From Buddleja alternifolia (Eukaryota > Streptophyta > Magnoliopsida > Lamiales > Scrophulariaceae): 64,000 nucleotides of DNA. Shown in pieces: positions 23,126-35,821 of the stretch; the stretch's first letter is position 1; each line of letters begins with the position of its first letter. The position numbers and the translations under genes were made by a program. The stretch spans positions 25,608,591 to 25,672,590 of the forward strand of contig CM033393.1 in NCBI GenBank assembly GCA_019426215.1. Direction: 5' to 3'. The notes under the pieces were generated by a model. The model had not been told where the DNA came from. It searched no databases and saw only the letters and a list, made by a program, of their open reading frames with translations.

Positions 23126-23388
23126 GTGCCACCACTGGGAAAAATGTCAACCAATGAGCATTCGAGTAATCTAGAAATTTTGCACTACAAAACCGAGCTT
23201 CATGTGATGACCATTGATCAAAATACGAGTTTGATGGATATATACCTGAGTTGCAGTAGCAAGTGGATGGTGGTAGCTCCGAGAATGTACGATTTGAAAT
23301 ACAAGGCTCCCCAATACAATGGGCATGTCACTATGACGGGTGCCCTTGACTTGAAGAATATGGTGCGACTGTGTTTGGCCATGAAAAC
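23126..23388 (+). pseudogene. N-terminal part of a MULE transposase gene (PB1-like region)
   Basis: The frame encodes a sequence with the pattern of MULE N-terminal PB1-like domains: a 'V-x-x-D-x-x-x-S-L-x-D' start (MTIDQNTSLMDIY), a 'Y-K-A-P' strand, and an acidic-residue segment (LDLKNMVRLCLAM). It stops being coding at 23388, exactly at the left boundary of copia A. The remaining gene resumes at 32309-32314, past the other TSD copy. Upstream exons may exist. The identification of this end is weaker than that of the catalytic part. Confidence 0.55.
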
Positions 23389-24982
23389 TGTTGGGTTACG
23401 AACATAAAAACGCAGCGGAAATAAAAGACCCACGTGGATTCATCTTTGATTTCACATATTTAAATCATGTTGAGAAATATGTACCTTTTTCGCGTAATTA
23501 AAATTTCTGAACCAGCAACTTGATTCTTTTTGGAGCAACAATAACGTCACTGCCTCTAAATCACCACGCCAGAACTGAAAGAAAAAATCCCTTCTTTTCT
23601 TCTCCTCTTGGACGGCTAGAGAGATGAGAGAGAGGTGGAGAGTTCTAACTTGAAGAGAAAGTCACAAGTGAGGCTAAGGTTTAATTATTCACTAAGTAGT
23701 ATATATATACTACAACTGGAATAATTAACCTAAGTAACTAAAGGCCTCGTGGACGCCCAACTTGGGCGTTTTTAATGCCCTCGGGCTTAGTCCAATTTGT
23801 GTATTTGTTTAATTAATTATTTAATTAATATAATTTATCCAATAAATATATCAATTAAATAACTAACTTACACATGTTAATTCCATAATTAATTTCACTA
23901 GGAAATTAATTAACTTATTAACTTAATTAATAAGATCATCTAATGATCAATTAATTAATCACGATATCAAATACCGGAAGATTTCTCTCAAGTTTTATTC
24001 CATGATTTTCACTTTACAATTCTTTTAAGCGCGGCTCTTTAGGTTCGTCTCAAATGGCAATTGAGAGGAAACCAAAAGGATGTGGATACCACCTAGCTAG
24101 TCCCGTGGTCCACATCTTAGCCCAATTGAGATCAAATGTATAGAATCATTCCAAACCTTTCACGCTGTGAATACCGTACGAGTATAAAACTTTTATTCAT
24201 ATATCCCAGTCAAGTGAGAGTCATGGTTTAGTCAAACTCACTGGACTTGACTATATGCTCAGTTCATAATGAATCGAGGTCACTGAGTATACTTTTATGT
24301 CCAACATAAGTATTTCTAATGCTTTGGCCAAATTTTTTGACCTCACTCATTCATGACGGCATAGGATATTTTACTCATTCACTTATGAGAGAATAAATCC
24401 CATATTGCTAATCAGTTAAGATTGCTACTTGCTCATCAAGCCGCACTTCGAGGTCAACCCCACCAACGGGTGAAATGGATCTAACTACTCTAATGACAGA
24501 CTTAATGTCACAAGCACATCTTCAACGTGTTTACTCAGGTCTAAGGTAGGGAGAATGGCACTAGAAGTGTTTGATCTTTAATATCTAAATTGGTTCGCAA
24601 ATCAAGAGAGTATTGACTGGACATCATTACTGGATATAGACTTGTATGGTGTAAGTTTTGACGGGGGAGTGTCAGTCGAACACTATGAGTATGATAGTGA
24701 GAACTTATATCGTAGACACATCAGTTAGACTGGTGTGTTCGAACACGGCTCGCATCAGTTACGTCACATGGGTTTTCACTTAATGACAGTCAATGACAAA
24801 ACTGATAAGTTGTGATAGAACGTTCGCCTTAATATCAAGGACTAATTGTTATTTGTTTAAACTTTACAAATGCCTATAAGAAACAACACCAAATGCCTTT
24901 TATTAAAACAAGAATGTTTAGATGCAAAACTAATGCCCTATAATTCTATCCTCTTATGGCATCTGAGGGCATAACTCTAACA
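23389..24982 (-). repeat. 3' LTR of copia A, 1594 bp, with an internal inversion
   Basis: Aligns with 30657-32308 outside 24547-24817. Just inside it the minus strand reads AAGTGGGAGAT before TGTTAG, the polypurine tract (24983-24996). The LTR contains an AT-rich ATTAATTA section near 23810-23950 and the GGACGCCCAACTTGGGCG segment near 23752. Confidence 0.93.
24547..24817. other. 271-bp segment inverted relative to the partner LTR
   Basis: The sequence from TAGGGAGAATGGCACTAGAA to AACTGATAAGTTGTGATA is the reverse complement of 31859-32130 in the other LTR. Flanks are collinear: TCTAAGG on the left and GAACGTTCGCC on the right in both LTRs. The solo LTR at 42575-44182 has the orientation of 31859-32130, so the inversion happened here. 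About 12 and 14 bases were lost at the two breakpoints. Confidence 0.9.
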
Positions 24983-25057
24983 ATCTCCCACTTGCACTCA
25001 ATGCCATTTGCTATCGTATTTGATACCCATCTTTTCAATATGTTTGTCTAGCACCGC

Positions 25058-26553
25058 CTATGACAATGGCTTGGTCAATGGGTCAGCGACGTTGTCTGCT
25101 GAGGCTATTTTCTGAACAGATATGTCTCCTCTGGCAACGATCTCTCTTATGATATGATATCTTCTCTCAATGTGTTTGGACTTGTTGTGAGACCTTAGTT
25201 CCTTTGCCTGCGCTATTGCTCCATTGTTGTCACAATAAAGTGGCAACGGGAGCTCCGCGCTTGGAACCACTTGAAGTTCTTCAAAAAACTTCTTTAGCCA
25301 AACAACCTCTTTTGCTTCCTCAGAGGCATCCACGTATTTAGCCTCTGTGGTGGAATCTGCAGTTGTGCTTTGCTTGGAACTTTTCCAAGACACCGCCCCA
25401 CCGTTGAGGGTGAATATGAACCCCGATGTGGATTTTCGGTCATCGACATCCGATTGGAAATCTGAGTCAGTGTATCCATCCACTCTTAGGTCACCACTTC
25501 CATAGATGAGAATCATATCCTTAGTTCTTTTTAGATACTTCAGGATATTTTTCACAGCTGTCCAGTGTTCCTTACCTGGGTTTGCTTGAAATCGACTAAC
25601 AACGCTTACTGCATAAGCAATGTCAGGTCGTGTACACAACATTGCGTACATCAGGCTACCCACTGCTGATGCGTAGCGAATAATGCTCATCTCTTCTCTA
25701 TCTTCCTCACTTTGAGGACACATAGTCTTTGAGAGTTTTATTCCGTGACTCACTGGCAGAAACCCTTTCTTAGAATCTTCCATCCTAAATCTCTTTAGGA
25801 CCTTTTCTAAGTAAAGGGCTTGAGAGAGCCCTATCATTCTATTTGTTCGATCTCTATAGATTCGAATGCCTAGAATGTATGTAGCTTCTCCCAAGTCTTT
25901 CAGGAGAAAGTACTCGAAAGCCATTTTTTAACAGTGGTGAGCATTCCTATATCATTTCCTATTAGTAATATGTCATCTACATATAGCACAAGGAATGATA
26001 TCTTGCTCCCACTAACCTTCTTATAAACACATGGCTCATCTTCGTTTTTGATAAAGTCAAATCCTTTGATTGCTTCATCAAATCGTAGATTCCAACTACG
26101 AGATGCTTGTTTAAGTTCATAAATGGACCTTTCAAGTTTGCACACCTTATGGATACCTTATTCGGATACAAAACCTTTACGCTGTTCCATATAGATATCC
26201 TCTTTTAGGAACCCATTCAGAAAAATAGTTTTGACATCCATTTGCCATATGTCATAATCTAGGTGAGCTGCTATTGCAAGTAGAATTCTTATAGACTTGA
26301 TCATTGCTACTGGTAAAAAGGTTTCTTGATAGTCAATTCCTTCTTTTTGACTATATCCCTTTGCCACTGGCCTGGCTTTGTAGGTGTCAACCTTTCCATC
26401 AACACCAATCTTTCTCTTGTAAATCCATTTACACCCGATTGGTAGAATACCATCCGGCCGATCTACAAGTGTCCAGACTTGGTTTGAATGCATCGAGTCT
26501 ATTTCTGTTTTCATAGCTTCATGCCATCTCGCGACATCCATATCCACCATCAC
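25058..26553 (-). pseudogene. Copia A reverse transcriptase and RNase H
   Basis: 26553-26158 starts the RT: ARWHEAMKTEIDSMHSNQVW, GCKWIYKRKIG, then IWQMDVKTIFLNGFL. 26145-25900 has the catalytic LYVDDILLIGND. 25924-25058 continues through TYILGIRIYRDR, TRPDIAYAVSVVSRF to the RNase H with YTDSDFQSD, STTEAKYVDASEEAKE and LYCDNNGAIAQ. The end NVADPLTKPLS is typical of a copia polyprotein terminus. Frameshifts near 26150 and 25910 break it. The YVDD box and RNase H acidic residues are intact. Confidence 0.93.
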
Positions 26554-26980
26554 TTGATCATAGGTGGAAGGCTCATCTCCTTGACCCTCCTCTAATACAG
26601 AAAAGAGGTTTTTCTCCCTCTGCAGTAGATATCCGTACCTCTCAGGCGGTTGAGGTACCCTACTTGATCTTCGAGGTTGTGGTTGTGATACAGATGGTTC
26701 GGTTCTTACTTCCTATGTAGATGTATCCACCGGAGTTTCGTCTTGTTCTTCTACCTGCTCCATCTTCTTGAATGAACTCATCTTCAAGAAGGTGAGCTTG
26801 TAAAGCTATAATGATCCTTGGATAATCGTGCAGGTAAAAGAGGTATCCCATGGAATCCTCAGGATAACCAACGAAACGCCCTTTTAAGGATCTAGCCTCT
26901 AATTTGTCTACTTTAGTCTTTTTGACATAAGCAGGACATCCCCAAATCCTAATGTGATTAAGATTTGGTTTCCTATTTTT

Positions 26981-28876
26981 TCATATCTCATATGGTGTCT
27001 TAGGAACGGACTTAGAGGGACATCTATTTAAAATGTGTACAGCTGTAAGGAGCGCGTGACCCCACAATGAAATGGGTAAGTCAGTGTAGCTGAGCATGGA
27101 ACGAACCATGTCCAACAAAGTTCGATTCCTTCGTTCGGCTACTCCATTCAACTGTGGTGTCGTTGGAGGTGTGAGCTGTAATATTATGCCATTCTCTTTA
27201 AGGTATTCATCAAACTCCGTACTCATATATTCTCCTCCTCGGTCAGATCGAAGAGCTTTTATATGTTGCCCAGTTTGATTTTATACTAAAGTCTTGAATT
27301 CTTTGAATTTATCAATGGATTCAGACTTATTCTTTATCAAGTACACTAGATCATATCTTGAATGGTCATCAGTGAATGTGATCAAGTAAAGGAAACCTCC
27401 ACGAGCCATTTCTCCAAATGGTCCACAAACATTGGTATGCACTAAACCTAAGATTTGTGAGGCTCTTTGAAAGGTCCCTGTGAAGGGAGATCTAGCCATC
27501 TTGCCTTTGAGACAAGACTCACAAGTAGGATAGGGATCCAATCGCAATGGACCTATAAGGCCATCTTTCTCCATTTTGTGAATTTTGTGTTTGGCAGCAT
27601 GACCTAGTCTAAGATGCCAAATCAATCTTTCGTTAATTCCTTGCCTACCACGTTTCCTTTGCATAGTATTTACAGAATACTCATTTTGGACATTGAGGTA
27701 ATACAAACCATTTACTAAAGAAGCAAAGCCTACTAATTTATTACCATAATAAATGTTGCAATGTTTATCCATAAAATGGAAAGTATAACCATTCTTAACT
27801 AAAATGGGAATTGAAACAATGTTTTTAAGCCCATTGGGCAAAACCAAAACATTATCCAGAAATAGTAAATGTCCAGAATTTAAAAGTAATGAGGTAGATC
27901 CAATTCCAGTAGCTGCGATGCTTTGTCCGCTGCCTACTCTTATCTTGACCTCATCAGGGCTCAGCTTCCTACTTCGTTCCAGGTTCTGATTCACACAACA
28001 TACATGAGTGTTAGCTCCTGAATCAAGAATCCAAGAAGTGGAAAAAATGGTAATAGAACAATTAGTTTCAAAAACGTAAAGTTCCTTAACTTTCGCTCCT
28101 TTGTTCATATTTGGACAGTCTCTCCTCCAGTGGCCTATTTCACCACAGCATAAGCCCTTGTCCTCATATTTTGCCCTTTTGTCCCTCTTTCTATGCATCT
28201 TGTTGTGAGATCCCTTGGAAGCTCCCACTTTCAAATTGTTATTATTGTTCCTTTGTCCATCTAATGAATTAGGAACAGTAACATCAATGAGATTATTCCA
28301 CTGATCCGCCCTTATCAGTTTTTGAGCAACTTTGAGTTTTTCCAGTAGCCCAGCTAATGAACCCTCAATGTCATTCATGTCAAAATTTATGACGAAATAG
28401 TAGAATGAATCAGGGAGTGACTGCAAGATGAGGTCAACTTGGAGACGTAGGTCCATGTAGAAATCCAAAGATTTAAGCTTTTCTATCATGGTCATCATTT
28501 TGAAAACATGCTCTCTAACATCGTCACCTTCAGTCATCTTTGTTCGGAAGAGATCTCTTGATATAAAATATCTGGTGGTCTTACCGCGTTCCCCAAATAA
28601 TTCATCCAAGTGAAGGATTATATCCCTCACATCATTCATCTTTTCATGGGATCTTTGTAACTCAATGCACATGGAGCTTAAAATGTACACCCTTGCTCTA
28701 TGGTTGTCACAACACTAGTCCCAACGAGCTAGGCGAACTTCATCACCTTCATCTCTTCTAGGGATGGGAGGACGACCAACTTCCAACACATAGTCTATGG
28801 ATTCACTGCCAAGGACCATCCTTAACTTTTTGAGCCATTCTATGTAGTTTGGTCCAGTAAGAATAGTATTCTCCAT
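26981..28876 (-). pseudogene. Copia A gag, protease and integrase
   Basis: The likely gag start is the ATG at 28876-28874, in frame with the long 28690-27281 frame but separated by an early TAG near 28717. The gag has the copia UBN2-type fold, then a zinc knuckle GLCCGEIGHWRRDC in which the first cysteine spacing is shortened. The protease shows WILDSGANTHVC. The pre-integrase has LIWHLRLGHA and CESCLKGKMARSPF. The integrase core has HTNVCGPF in place of HTDVCGPF, so the first catalytic Asp is changed. 27226-26981 holds the Glu region ([19 protein letters not shown]). It is non-functional as it stands. Confidence 0.9.
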
Positions 28877-30656
28877 CAGTTTTGATTGTGGTTTGGGAGA
28901 AATTCTTGTTTTTGAGAGAGATTAGACAATTTATAACTGCAGAAAATCAAGGACTTCAATTTATGACTTGGCTCCCACTACATTTTTCGAGATTCACACT
29001 CCCACTGTGAAAATCGAAAGTGATTGTTGTTTGTTACTTCGTAGTGGAGATTGATTTCTTTAATCAATGTAATGGATGGCAACCCTTTAACGATATTTGG
29101 TCTATTACTTAATTAAAGTGATGTCTAACATCAATCTATCCAATAGACGGTCCAATCTTCTTTTCCCATAATCCATCAAGACCGCAACCCTTTAACGATA
29201 TATAGGTTTGTGGACTATCTAAGTTAATTTCCACTAACACCTTTTAATATAACATTTGAATTTCACCTTGCAACCCTTTAACGATATTTGGGGTGAAATA
29301 TGTCTCGATTAAGCCATCTAATGCACTTCAGAAAATCTCAGAATTGTGTCTTAATATATGACCCCCACTTACTGGAAAGATGCCACGTATCAGATTCAAT
29401 TCTTGATTTCATCAAGTTTAGTGGAGGGATTGGACGCCTAGCGCCCCTTTTAAAACTTAGTATTATTTCGTTTGGGAGAATTAATGTTCTAAACATTTAA
29501 TTATGTCTCACTTCGCACATTATCATTTTTTAGCGCATGATTGGATTGTACATGCATTCTTACATCTAAAGAAACATGCATTGTAAGCAATTAAACCATC
29601 ACATATATTCATGGGCTTTTGTAGAGGGCCCAAGCCAATGGGCCATCAAAAGGAAAAAAAGAAGGAAAACTATACTATTCTTCTTGTTGGGCTCCAAGCA
29701 CTGGATCGTCTTCTTCTTCAAGGCCTATTCTAATTTTATCTATTACATAAGAATATGAACATCCAATAAATAATTCTAAGAATAAAATTATTGGGCTCAA
29801 ATCCGGCCCTTACAACCCATTAAAGAAAATACATCCAAAAAGAAATACCTAAGCCCATGAATAATGTCACCATCACATAATATATGCCCGCGATAAATAA
29901 AGCAATTATGTTGGTGATTAAGATAATAATTAATTAGTCCAACTAATTAATTCTTGCAATAAAATTCCAAATTTTATTCAATTTTAGAATAATAAACCAT
30001 CTAGTGAGAATTTATTATTTAAATAAATTAACTAATTATAATTCTCCAAGAATAATAAATTAATTATTTTATTCAAATAAATAATATTCAATAAAATCTA
30101 ATTGGGCTCGATTTCATCAAACTTAAATCACCATCCATTGACCCATTTAAATTTAACGAGTTTGGCCCAAAACCAATTTATTGAATGTCTAATAATTTAA
30201 TTAAACCAATTTGGGCTTATTTAATTAAAATCCGGGTCATCATCCTTTTGACCCACCCGGATAATTAAAATAGGCCAAAGCTCGTTTATAAAAAATTAGA
30301 CCCGGAATCAAGTCCACCCGACCCGAGTTTTCAAACCCGAGCCCATGTGAGCCCGATCGTGCGCTCCGACAGCAGCAGGGGGCCTGGCCGGAGCCACCTG
30401 ACTGTGCGCTTTGGGCGCAGTGTGCGCACGTTGTGTGCAATGCGTAATTCCTCAGGGTTTTCGACCCCGTTTTCTCACACAATTCGATTTTTCAATTCTA
30501 CTATATCATCATGCAATAATATCCAAGAAAAAACAGAAAAATCATGGTTTAAATATCATAAAACTCATCATATTCATCATGCTTCAAAAACACAAAAAAC
30601 ACATAAAATCACGTATTTGGTTAAATACGGAAATCAGAGATTGACTCTGATACCAC
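28877..30656 (-). other. 5' leader of copia A with a three-copy conserved motif
   Basis: This 1.8-kb stretch between LTR and gag has no conserved coding content. GCAACCCTTTAACGATAT occurs at 29079, 29184 and 29270. Copia B has the matching set GCAACCTTGAACGATATA at 39449 and 39639 plus a degenerate copy at 39552. The right part (29930-30240) is AT-rich. Confidence 0.75.
30645..30655 (-). promoter_or_regulatory. Primer binding site of copia A, initiator tRNA-Met
   Basis: The minus strand reads TGGTATCAGAG one base after the LTR, the standard copia site complementary to the 3' end of initiator tRNA-Met. Confidence 0.92.
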
Positions 30657-32308
30657 TGTTGGGTTATGAACATAAAAACGGAGCGGAAATAAAATACCCA
30701 CGTGGATTCATCTTTGATTTCACATATTTAAATCATGTTGAGAAATATGTACCTTTTTCGCGTAATTAAAACTTCTAAACCAGCAACTTGATTCTCTTTG
30801 GAGCAACAATAACGTCACTGCCTCTAAATCACCACGTCGGATCTGAAAGAAAAAAATCTCTTCTTTTCTTCTCCTCTTGGACGGCTAGAGAGATGAGAGA
30901 GAGGTGGAGAGTTCTAACTTGAAGAGAAAGTCACAAGTGAGGCTAGGGTTTAATTATTCACTAAGTAGTATATTTGTACTACAACTAGAATAATTAACCT
31001 AAGTAACTAAAGGCCTCGGGCGTCCATATGGACGCCCAACTTGGGCTTTTTTAATGCCCTCGGGCTTAGTCCAATTTGTGTATTTGTTTAATTAATTATT
31101 TAATTAATATAATTTATCCAATAAATATATCAACTAAATAACTAACTTACACATGTTAATTCCATAATTAATTTCACTAGGAAATTAATTAACTTATTAA
31201 CTTATTTACTTAATTAATAAGATCATCTAATGATCAATTAATTAATCACGATATCAAATACCAAAAGATTTCTCTCAAGTTTTATTCCATGATTTTTACT
31301 TTACAATTCCTTTAAGCGCGGCTCTTTAGGTTCGTCTCAAAAGGCAATTGGGAGGAAACCAAAAGGATGTGGATACCACTTAGCCAGTCCCGTGGTCCAC
31401 ATCGTAGCTCAATTGAGATCGAATGTATAGAATCATTCCAAACCTTTCACGCTGTGAATACCGTACGAGTATAAACCCTTTATTCATATATCCCAGTCAA
31501 GTGAGAGTCATGGTTTAGTCAAACTCACTGGACTTGACTATATGCTCAGCTCATAATGAATCGAGGTCACTGAGTATACTTTTATGTCCAACATATGTAT
31601 CTCTAATGCTTTTGCCAAAGTCTTTGACCTCACTCATTCATGACGGCATAGGATATTTTACTCATTCACTTATGAGAGAATAAATCCCATATTGCTAATC
31701 AGTTAAGCTAATCAGTTAAGATTGCTACTTGCCCATCAAGACGCACTTCGAGGTCGACCCCACCAACGGGTGAAATGGATCTAACTACTCTAATGACAAA
31801 CTTAATGTCATAAGCACATCTTCAACGTGTTTACTCAGGTCTAAGGTTCACGCGTACCTATCACAACTTATCAGTTTTGTCATTGATTGTCATTGAGTGA
31901 AAACCCATGTGACGTAACTGATGCGAGCCGTGTTGGAACACACCAGTCTAACTGATGTGTCTATGATATAAGTTCCCACTATCATACTCATAGTGTTCGA
32001 CTGGCACTCCCCTGTCAAAACTTACATCATACAAGTCTATATCTAGTAAAGATGTCCAGTCAATACTCTCTTTGACTTGCGAACCAATTTAGATATTAAA
32101 GATCAAACACTTCTAGTGCCATTGTCCCTAACCCATAGGGAGTAGAACGTTCGCCTTAATATCAAGGACTAATTGTTGTTTGTTTAAACCTTACAAATGC
32201 CTATAAGAAACAACCTCAAATGCCTTTTATTAAAACAAGAATGTTTAGATACAAACTAATGCCCTATAATTCTATCCTCTTATGGCATCTGAGGGCATAA
32301 CTCTAACA
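30657..32308 (-). repeat. 5' LTR of copia A, 1652 bp
   Basis: Begins TGTTGGGTTATG and ends GCATAACTCTAACA. It holds the ancestral orientation of the block inverted in the other LTR. A small local duplication, GCTAATCAGTTAA at about 31694-31718, is present here and absent from the 3' copy. Confidence 0.93.
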
Positions 32309-32313
32309 AAAAC

Positions 32314-34489
32314 AAATACGGTTGACATTGTAGCATGCTGCAAAGACGAAGCATCGAGACGTGGAGAGCAGAACAGGCACATGTTTAGGTAATACTTCAT
32401 TTAGTTCAATTAATTACTGTAAAAGGGTTCTTATCATACATCACATCAACAAAAAGAATACTACACAAGTAAAACTGCATTCTGTTATGCACAATACTTT
32501 ATTTACTTGTCTCATATACCGTAATCAATTACTTATGCTATGTATCCGATTTTGTTATTCATCTCTCTGTTTTTGTTTCCAATTTGTTATACACATTAGG
32601 AGTGACGTGGAGGAGGACGACTTGTGTATAAGAGGTTTTTTGAGTGCACCCGGCAACTCCATAGACGCGTGGAGGAATTGCATCCATGGAGCGGGTTAAA
32701 CATTTAAAGGTGCTAATGACTTCAGAACGCAGCTGAAGAACTTTTGTGTTGCAATTAGGCACGACTTCAATTTTGTGAAGAATGACGCAGGGAAAATCAT
32801 TGTAAATTGCCCACATAAAATTGAGAAAAATTGCAGATGGAGGATATATGTGTCATTGCATAATTTGCTTCACACTTGTGGTGAAGCCATTCTTCGAACT
32901 CGGGGTCATCCCAGGGCTGACTCATCCTGGGTTTCTAATATTGTCAAGGATAGGTTGAGAGTAGAGCCTATGTACTAGCCTTGTAACATGAAGAATGATA
33001 TACTTAGAAACTTGGGGATGGATCTAAATTACCACAGGACATGGGTCGTAAAAGAAATGGCAATACGGGATATTCATGATGTAGAAAAGTTGTCATATGA
33101 CAAGTTGCGTTGGTACTGTAACGCAGTGAAAGAATATAATTCTGGCAGTACCACTGAATACGAGATTGACCCAGTTAACAACAGATTTTTGTGACTATTT
33201 ATATGCTTCCACGCCAGCCTGTTTGGTTTTTTAATGGGTGCAGACCTTTAATTTTTCTAGATGGAACTCATTTGAGAAGTAAGTTTAAGGGATACATGCT
33301 CAGCACAGTGATCAAGGATCCTAATGACGACCTTTTCATAATAGCTTACGCCATTATAGATGCTGAAAATGACACTAATTGAGAATGGTTCTGCTTGAAC
33401 TTACGGAAATTATTCAATGTGAGGCATGGCTTTCTCTTCTCAACTTTCACCTTCTTCTCTGACCGACATAGTGGGCTTATTAAGGCTATACCCAAGCTCT
33501 TTCATGGCAGCCACCATTCTTATTGCTTGAGACACTTGGTTGACAACTTCAAGACGTAGGTAAGATCTTTATTTTTACTTGTGAGTTTGAACATGAAATG
33601 GTTGATAAATAATTGTGTATAGTATTAATATTCTTATAATCTCTATTTTAGGTTATGATAAAGTTCCCTTTTCACAATAAAAATATTGGAGTTTTGTTTT
33701 CAAGAAAGCAACAAATGCTCCAACACTACATGAGTTTAGAGAGATTATTGATATGATAATTCAGTCTCTGCCACTCGCAGCAGATTTCATAAACTCAAGC
33801 AAGCCGCAATGCTAGGTGAATGCCTTGTTCCCTGGTGATAGATGGGGAGTTAAACAACAACCAGGTAGAATGCTGGAACAATTGGGTAAAACCGACATGG
33901 TTTATGCCGGTTGCAGCTACGGTTGATCATATGCGTGCCCAAATCATGACTATGATGCATGAGAGGAGAGAAATTGGGGAGACATTGACTGGTAAGCTTT
34001 GCTTCAAGCACGAGAAGTGGTTGAAAGAGAACTACATGGAATCCCGTAGCTTGAGATTCAACATGTGTAGCGAGATGATGTATGAGGTTATTGACAAGAA
34101 CAAAACATGTGCTGTGGATCTTAAAAAGTGGACTCATAGTTGCAGGTCAGGGAGAGTGAATAGAATACCATGCAAATATGTTTTGCATGTATGAAGTCAA
34201 AGGGGCTCGATGTGTATAAATTTTGTGGTGTGCATTATACGGTTGAGAAGTACAAGATGGCAAACCGTGCAACACTAAATCCCATTCCTAATTATGATAA
34301 GGATGTCGTGCGCTAGAAGGAAGTGGAAGTGCTTCTTGCAGCTGAGGTAAGAGCTCAGCCCGGATGTAGAAGAAGGACAAGAGGATCCCATCAAAATGTG
34401 ATGATGTTCGGTCTAGAAAGTGTAAATTGTGTGGTCTTAGAGGGTGCAATCATTGCACTTACAACAATGGCAGAGCCCTAGCCACTTGA
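32314..34489 (+). pseudogene. MULE (Mutator-like) transposase, catalytic and C-terminal part
   Basis: After the copia A insertion the frame continues, with a likely intron 32389-32599 (GT...AG). Visible parts are the MuDR DNA-binding region (DDLCIRGFLSAPGNS, KIIVNCPHKIEKNCRWRIYV), the DDE core with PLIFLDGTHLRSKFKGYML (first Asp), FFSDRHSGLIKAI (second Asp), YCLRHL (the C-x2-H motif), and a SWIM zinc finger near 34130-34180 in which several Cys/His are lost (SCRSGRVNRIPCKYV). The last exon has a ruined zinc knuckle (KCKLCGLRGCNHC) before the TGA at 34487. Stops near 32698, 33194 and 33381 show it is dead. The transposase would excise and insert MULE DNA. Confidence 0.9.
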
Positions 34490-34659
34490 CATTTTTTATT
34501 GTTTTTGTCTTACAATATTTGTATTGAACAAGTTTGTTTTGTTTCCATATTCACTGATGTTAGTTTTGTTGAACAATTGCATTGTATTATTTCCAGTGCA
34601 ATGAACCCGTAATTTAAGAAATTGAAGTTTAAACAATACCTCATCATACATGTACGAAC
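34490..34659. other. 3' region of the MULE gene
   Basis: AT-rich transcript-end-like sequence with no ORF, leading into the tandem array. Confidence 0.4.
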
Positions 34660-35815
34660 ACATCCAATTAACAGTACCCTTACGTCTAATTAATAGTACT
34701 CATACTTCTAATTAACAGAATAAACCACTGTACTGTATCCACACTTCCAATTAACATTAAACATACTACCAATTAACAATACTCATACTTCCAATTAACA
34801 AAATAAATATGTCCACTTTAGTGTATCCGTACTTCTAATGAACAGTATCCATACTTCCAATTAACAGTAAACATGCTTCCAATTAACACTAGGGGACAAT
34901 ACTTCCTAATCATAGTACACATACTTCCAATTAACATAATCAATACGTTTCATTTAATGTCTCAATGCTTCCATTAACAGTACCCATACTTCCAATTTCA
35001 CTAGGTGATAATACTACCTATTCATATTACCCATACTTCCAATTTCGCTAGGTGATAATACTACCTATTCATATTACCCATACTTCCAATTAACATTATC
35101 AATACGTTCAATTTAAGGTCTCAATAAATCCATTTAACAGTACCCATACTTTCAATTAACACTGGGTGACAACACTATCTATTCATATTACCCGTACTTC
35201 CAATTAAGAATATCAATACGTTCCATTTAATGTCTCAATACTTCTATTTAGCAGTACCCATACTTCCAACTAACATTATCAATACGTTCACTTTAATGTC
35301 TCAATACTTCCATTTAACAGTATCAATACTTTCATTTAACACTGGGTGACAATACTACCTATTCATTATACCCATACTTCCAATTAACACAATCAATACA
35401 TTTTATTTAATGCCTCAATACTTCCATTTATCATTACCCATACTTTCAATTAACACTGGGTGACAATACTACCTATTAATTATACTCGTACTTCCAATTA
35501 ACATAATCAATATGTTTCATTTAATGTCTCAATACTTCCATTTAACAGTACCCATACTTCCATTTAACATTGGGTGATAATATTACCTATTCATTATACC
35601 CATACTTCCAATTAATATTATCAATACGTTCCATATAATGTCTCAATACTTCTATATAACATACACATACTTTGAATAAATATTATCAGTACGTTCACTT
35701 TAATGTCTCAATACTTTTATTTAACAGTACACATACTTTCATTTAACACTGTTTGACAATACTACCTATACTTCCAATTAACATTATCAATATGTTCCCT
35801 ATATTGGAAGTAAGT
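34660..35815. repeat. Tandem array with 22-bp subunits in roughly 114-bp higher-order units
   Basis: Variants of ACTTCCAATTAACAGTACCC recur every 22 bases across 34690-34880. From about 34910 a compound unit repeats about seven times: three 22-bp subunits (CTTCCAATTAACATTATCAAT, ACGTTC-ATTTAATGTCTCAA, ACTTCCATTTAACAGTACCC types) followed by a longer one with CACTGGGTGACAATACTACC. Unit length is about 114 bp. It begins about 170 bases past the MULE stop codon and ends just before telomere-like repeats. MULEs often carry subterminal repeats, but I could not place a terminal inverted repeat beyond it. Confidence 0.88.
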
Positions 35816-35821
35816 AACCAT

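Larger units (their letters stand above)
23389..32308 (-). mobile_element. Ty1/copia element (copia A) inserted in the MULE gene, TSD AAAAC
   Basis: Direct LTRs at 23389-24982 and 30657-32308 begin TGTTGGGTTA and end CTCTAACA. AAAAC flanks both sides (23384-23388 and 32309-32313). The primer site beside the right LTR matches initiator tRNA-Met on the minus strand. Gene order on the minus strand is gag, protease, integrase, RT, RNase H, which is copia order. The polyprotein has several stops and frameshifts. LTR copies are still alike except for an inverted block, so the insertion is fairly recent relative to the MULE. Confidence 0.95.

Noticed and set aside
30347..30769. 140-aa ORF across the copia A leader and LTR boundary
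   Set aside because: It spans the primer site and LTR end, so cannot be a conserved gene.
34660..35815. CRISPR-like regular array
   Set aside because: The sequence is plant nuclear DNA, subunits are adjacent and related rather than separated by unique spacers, and no cas genes exist.
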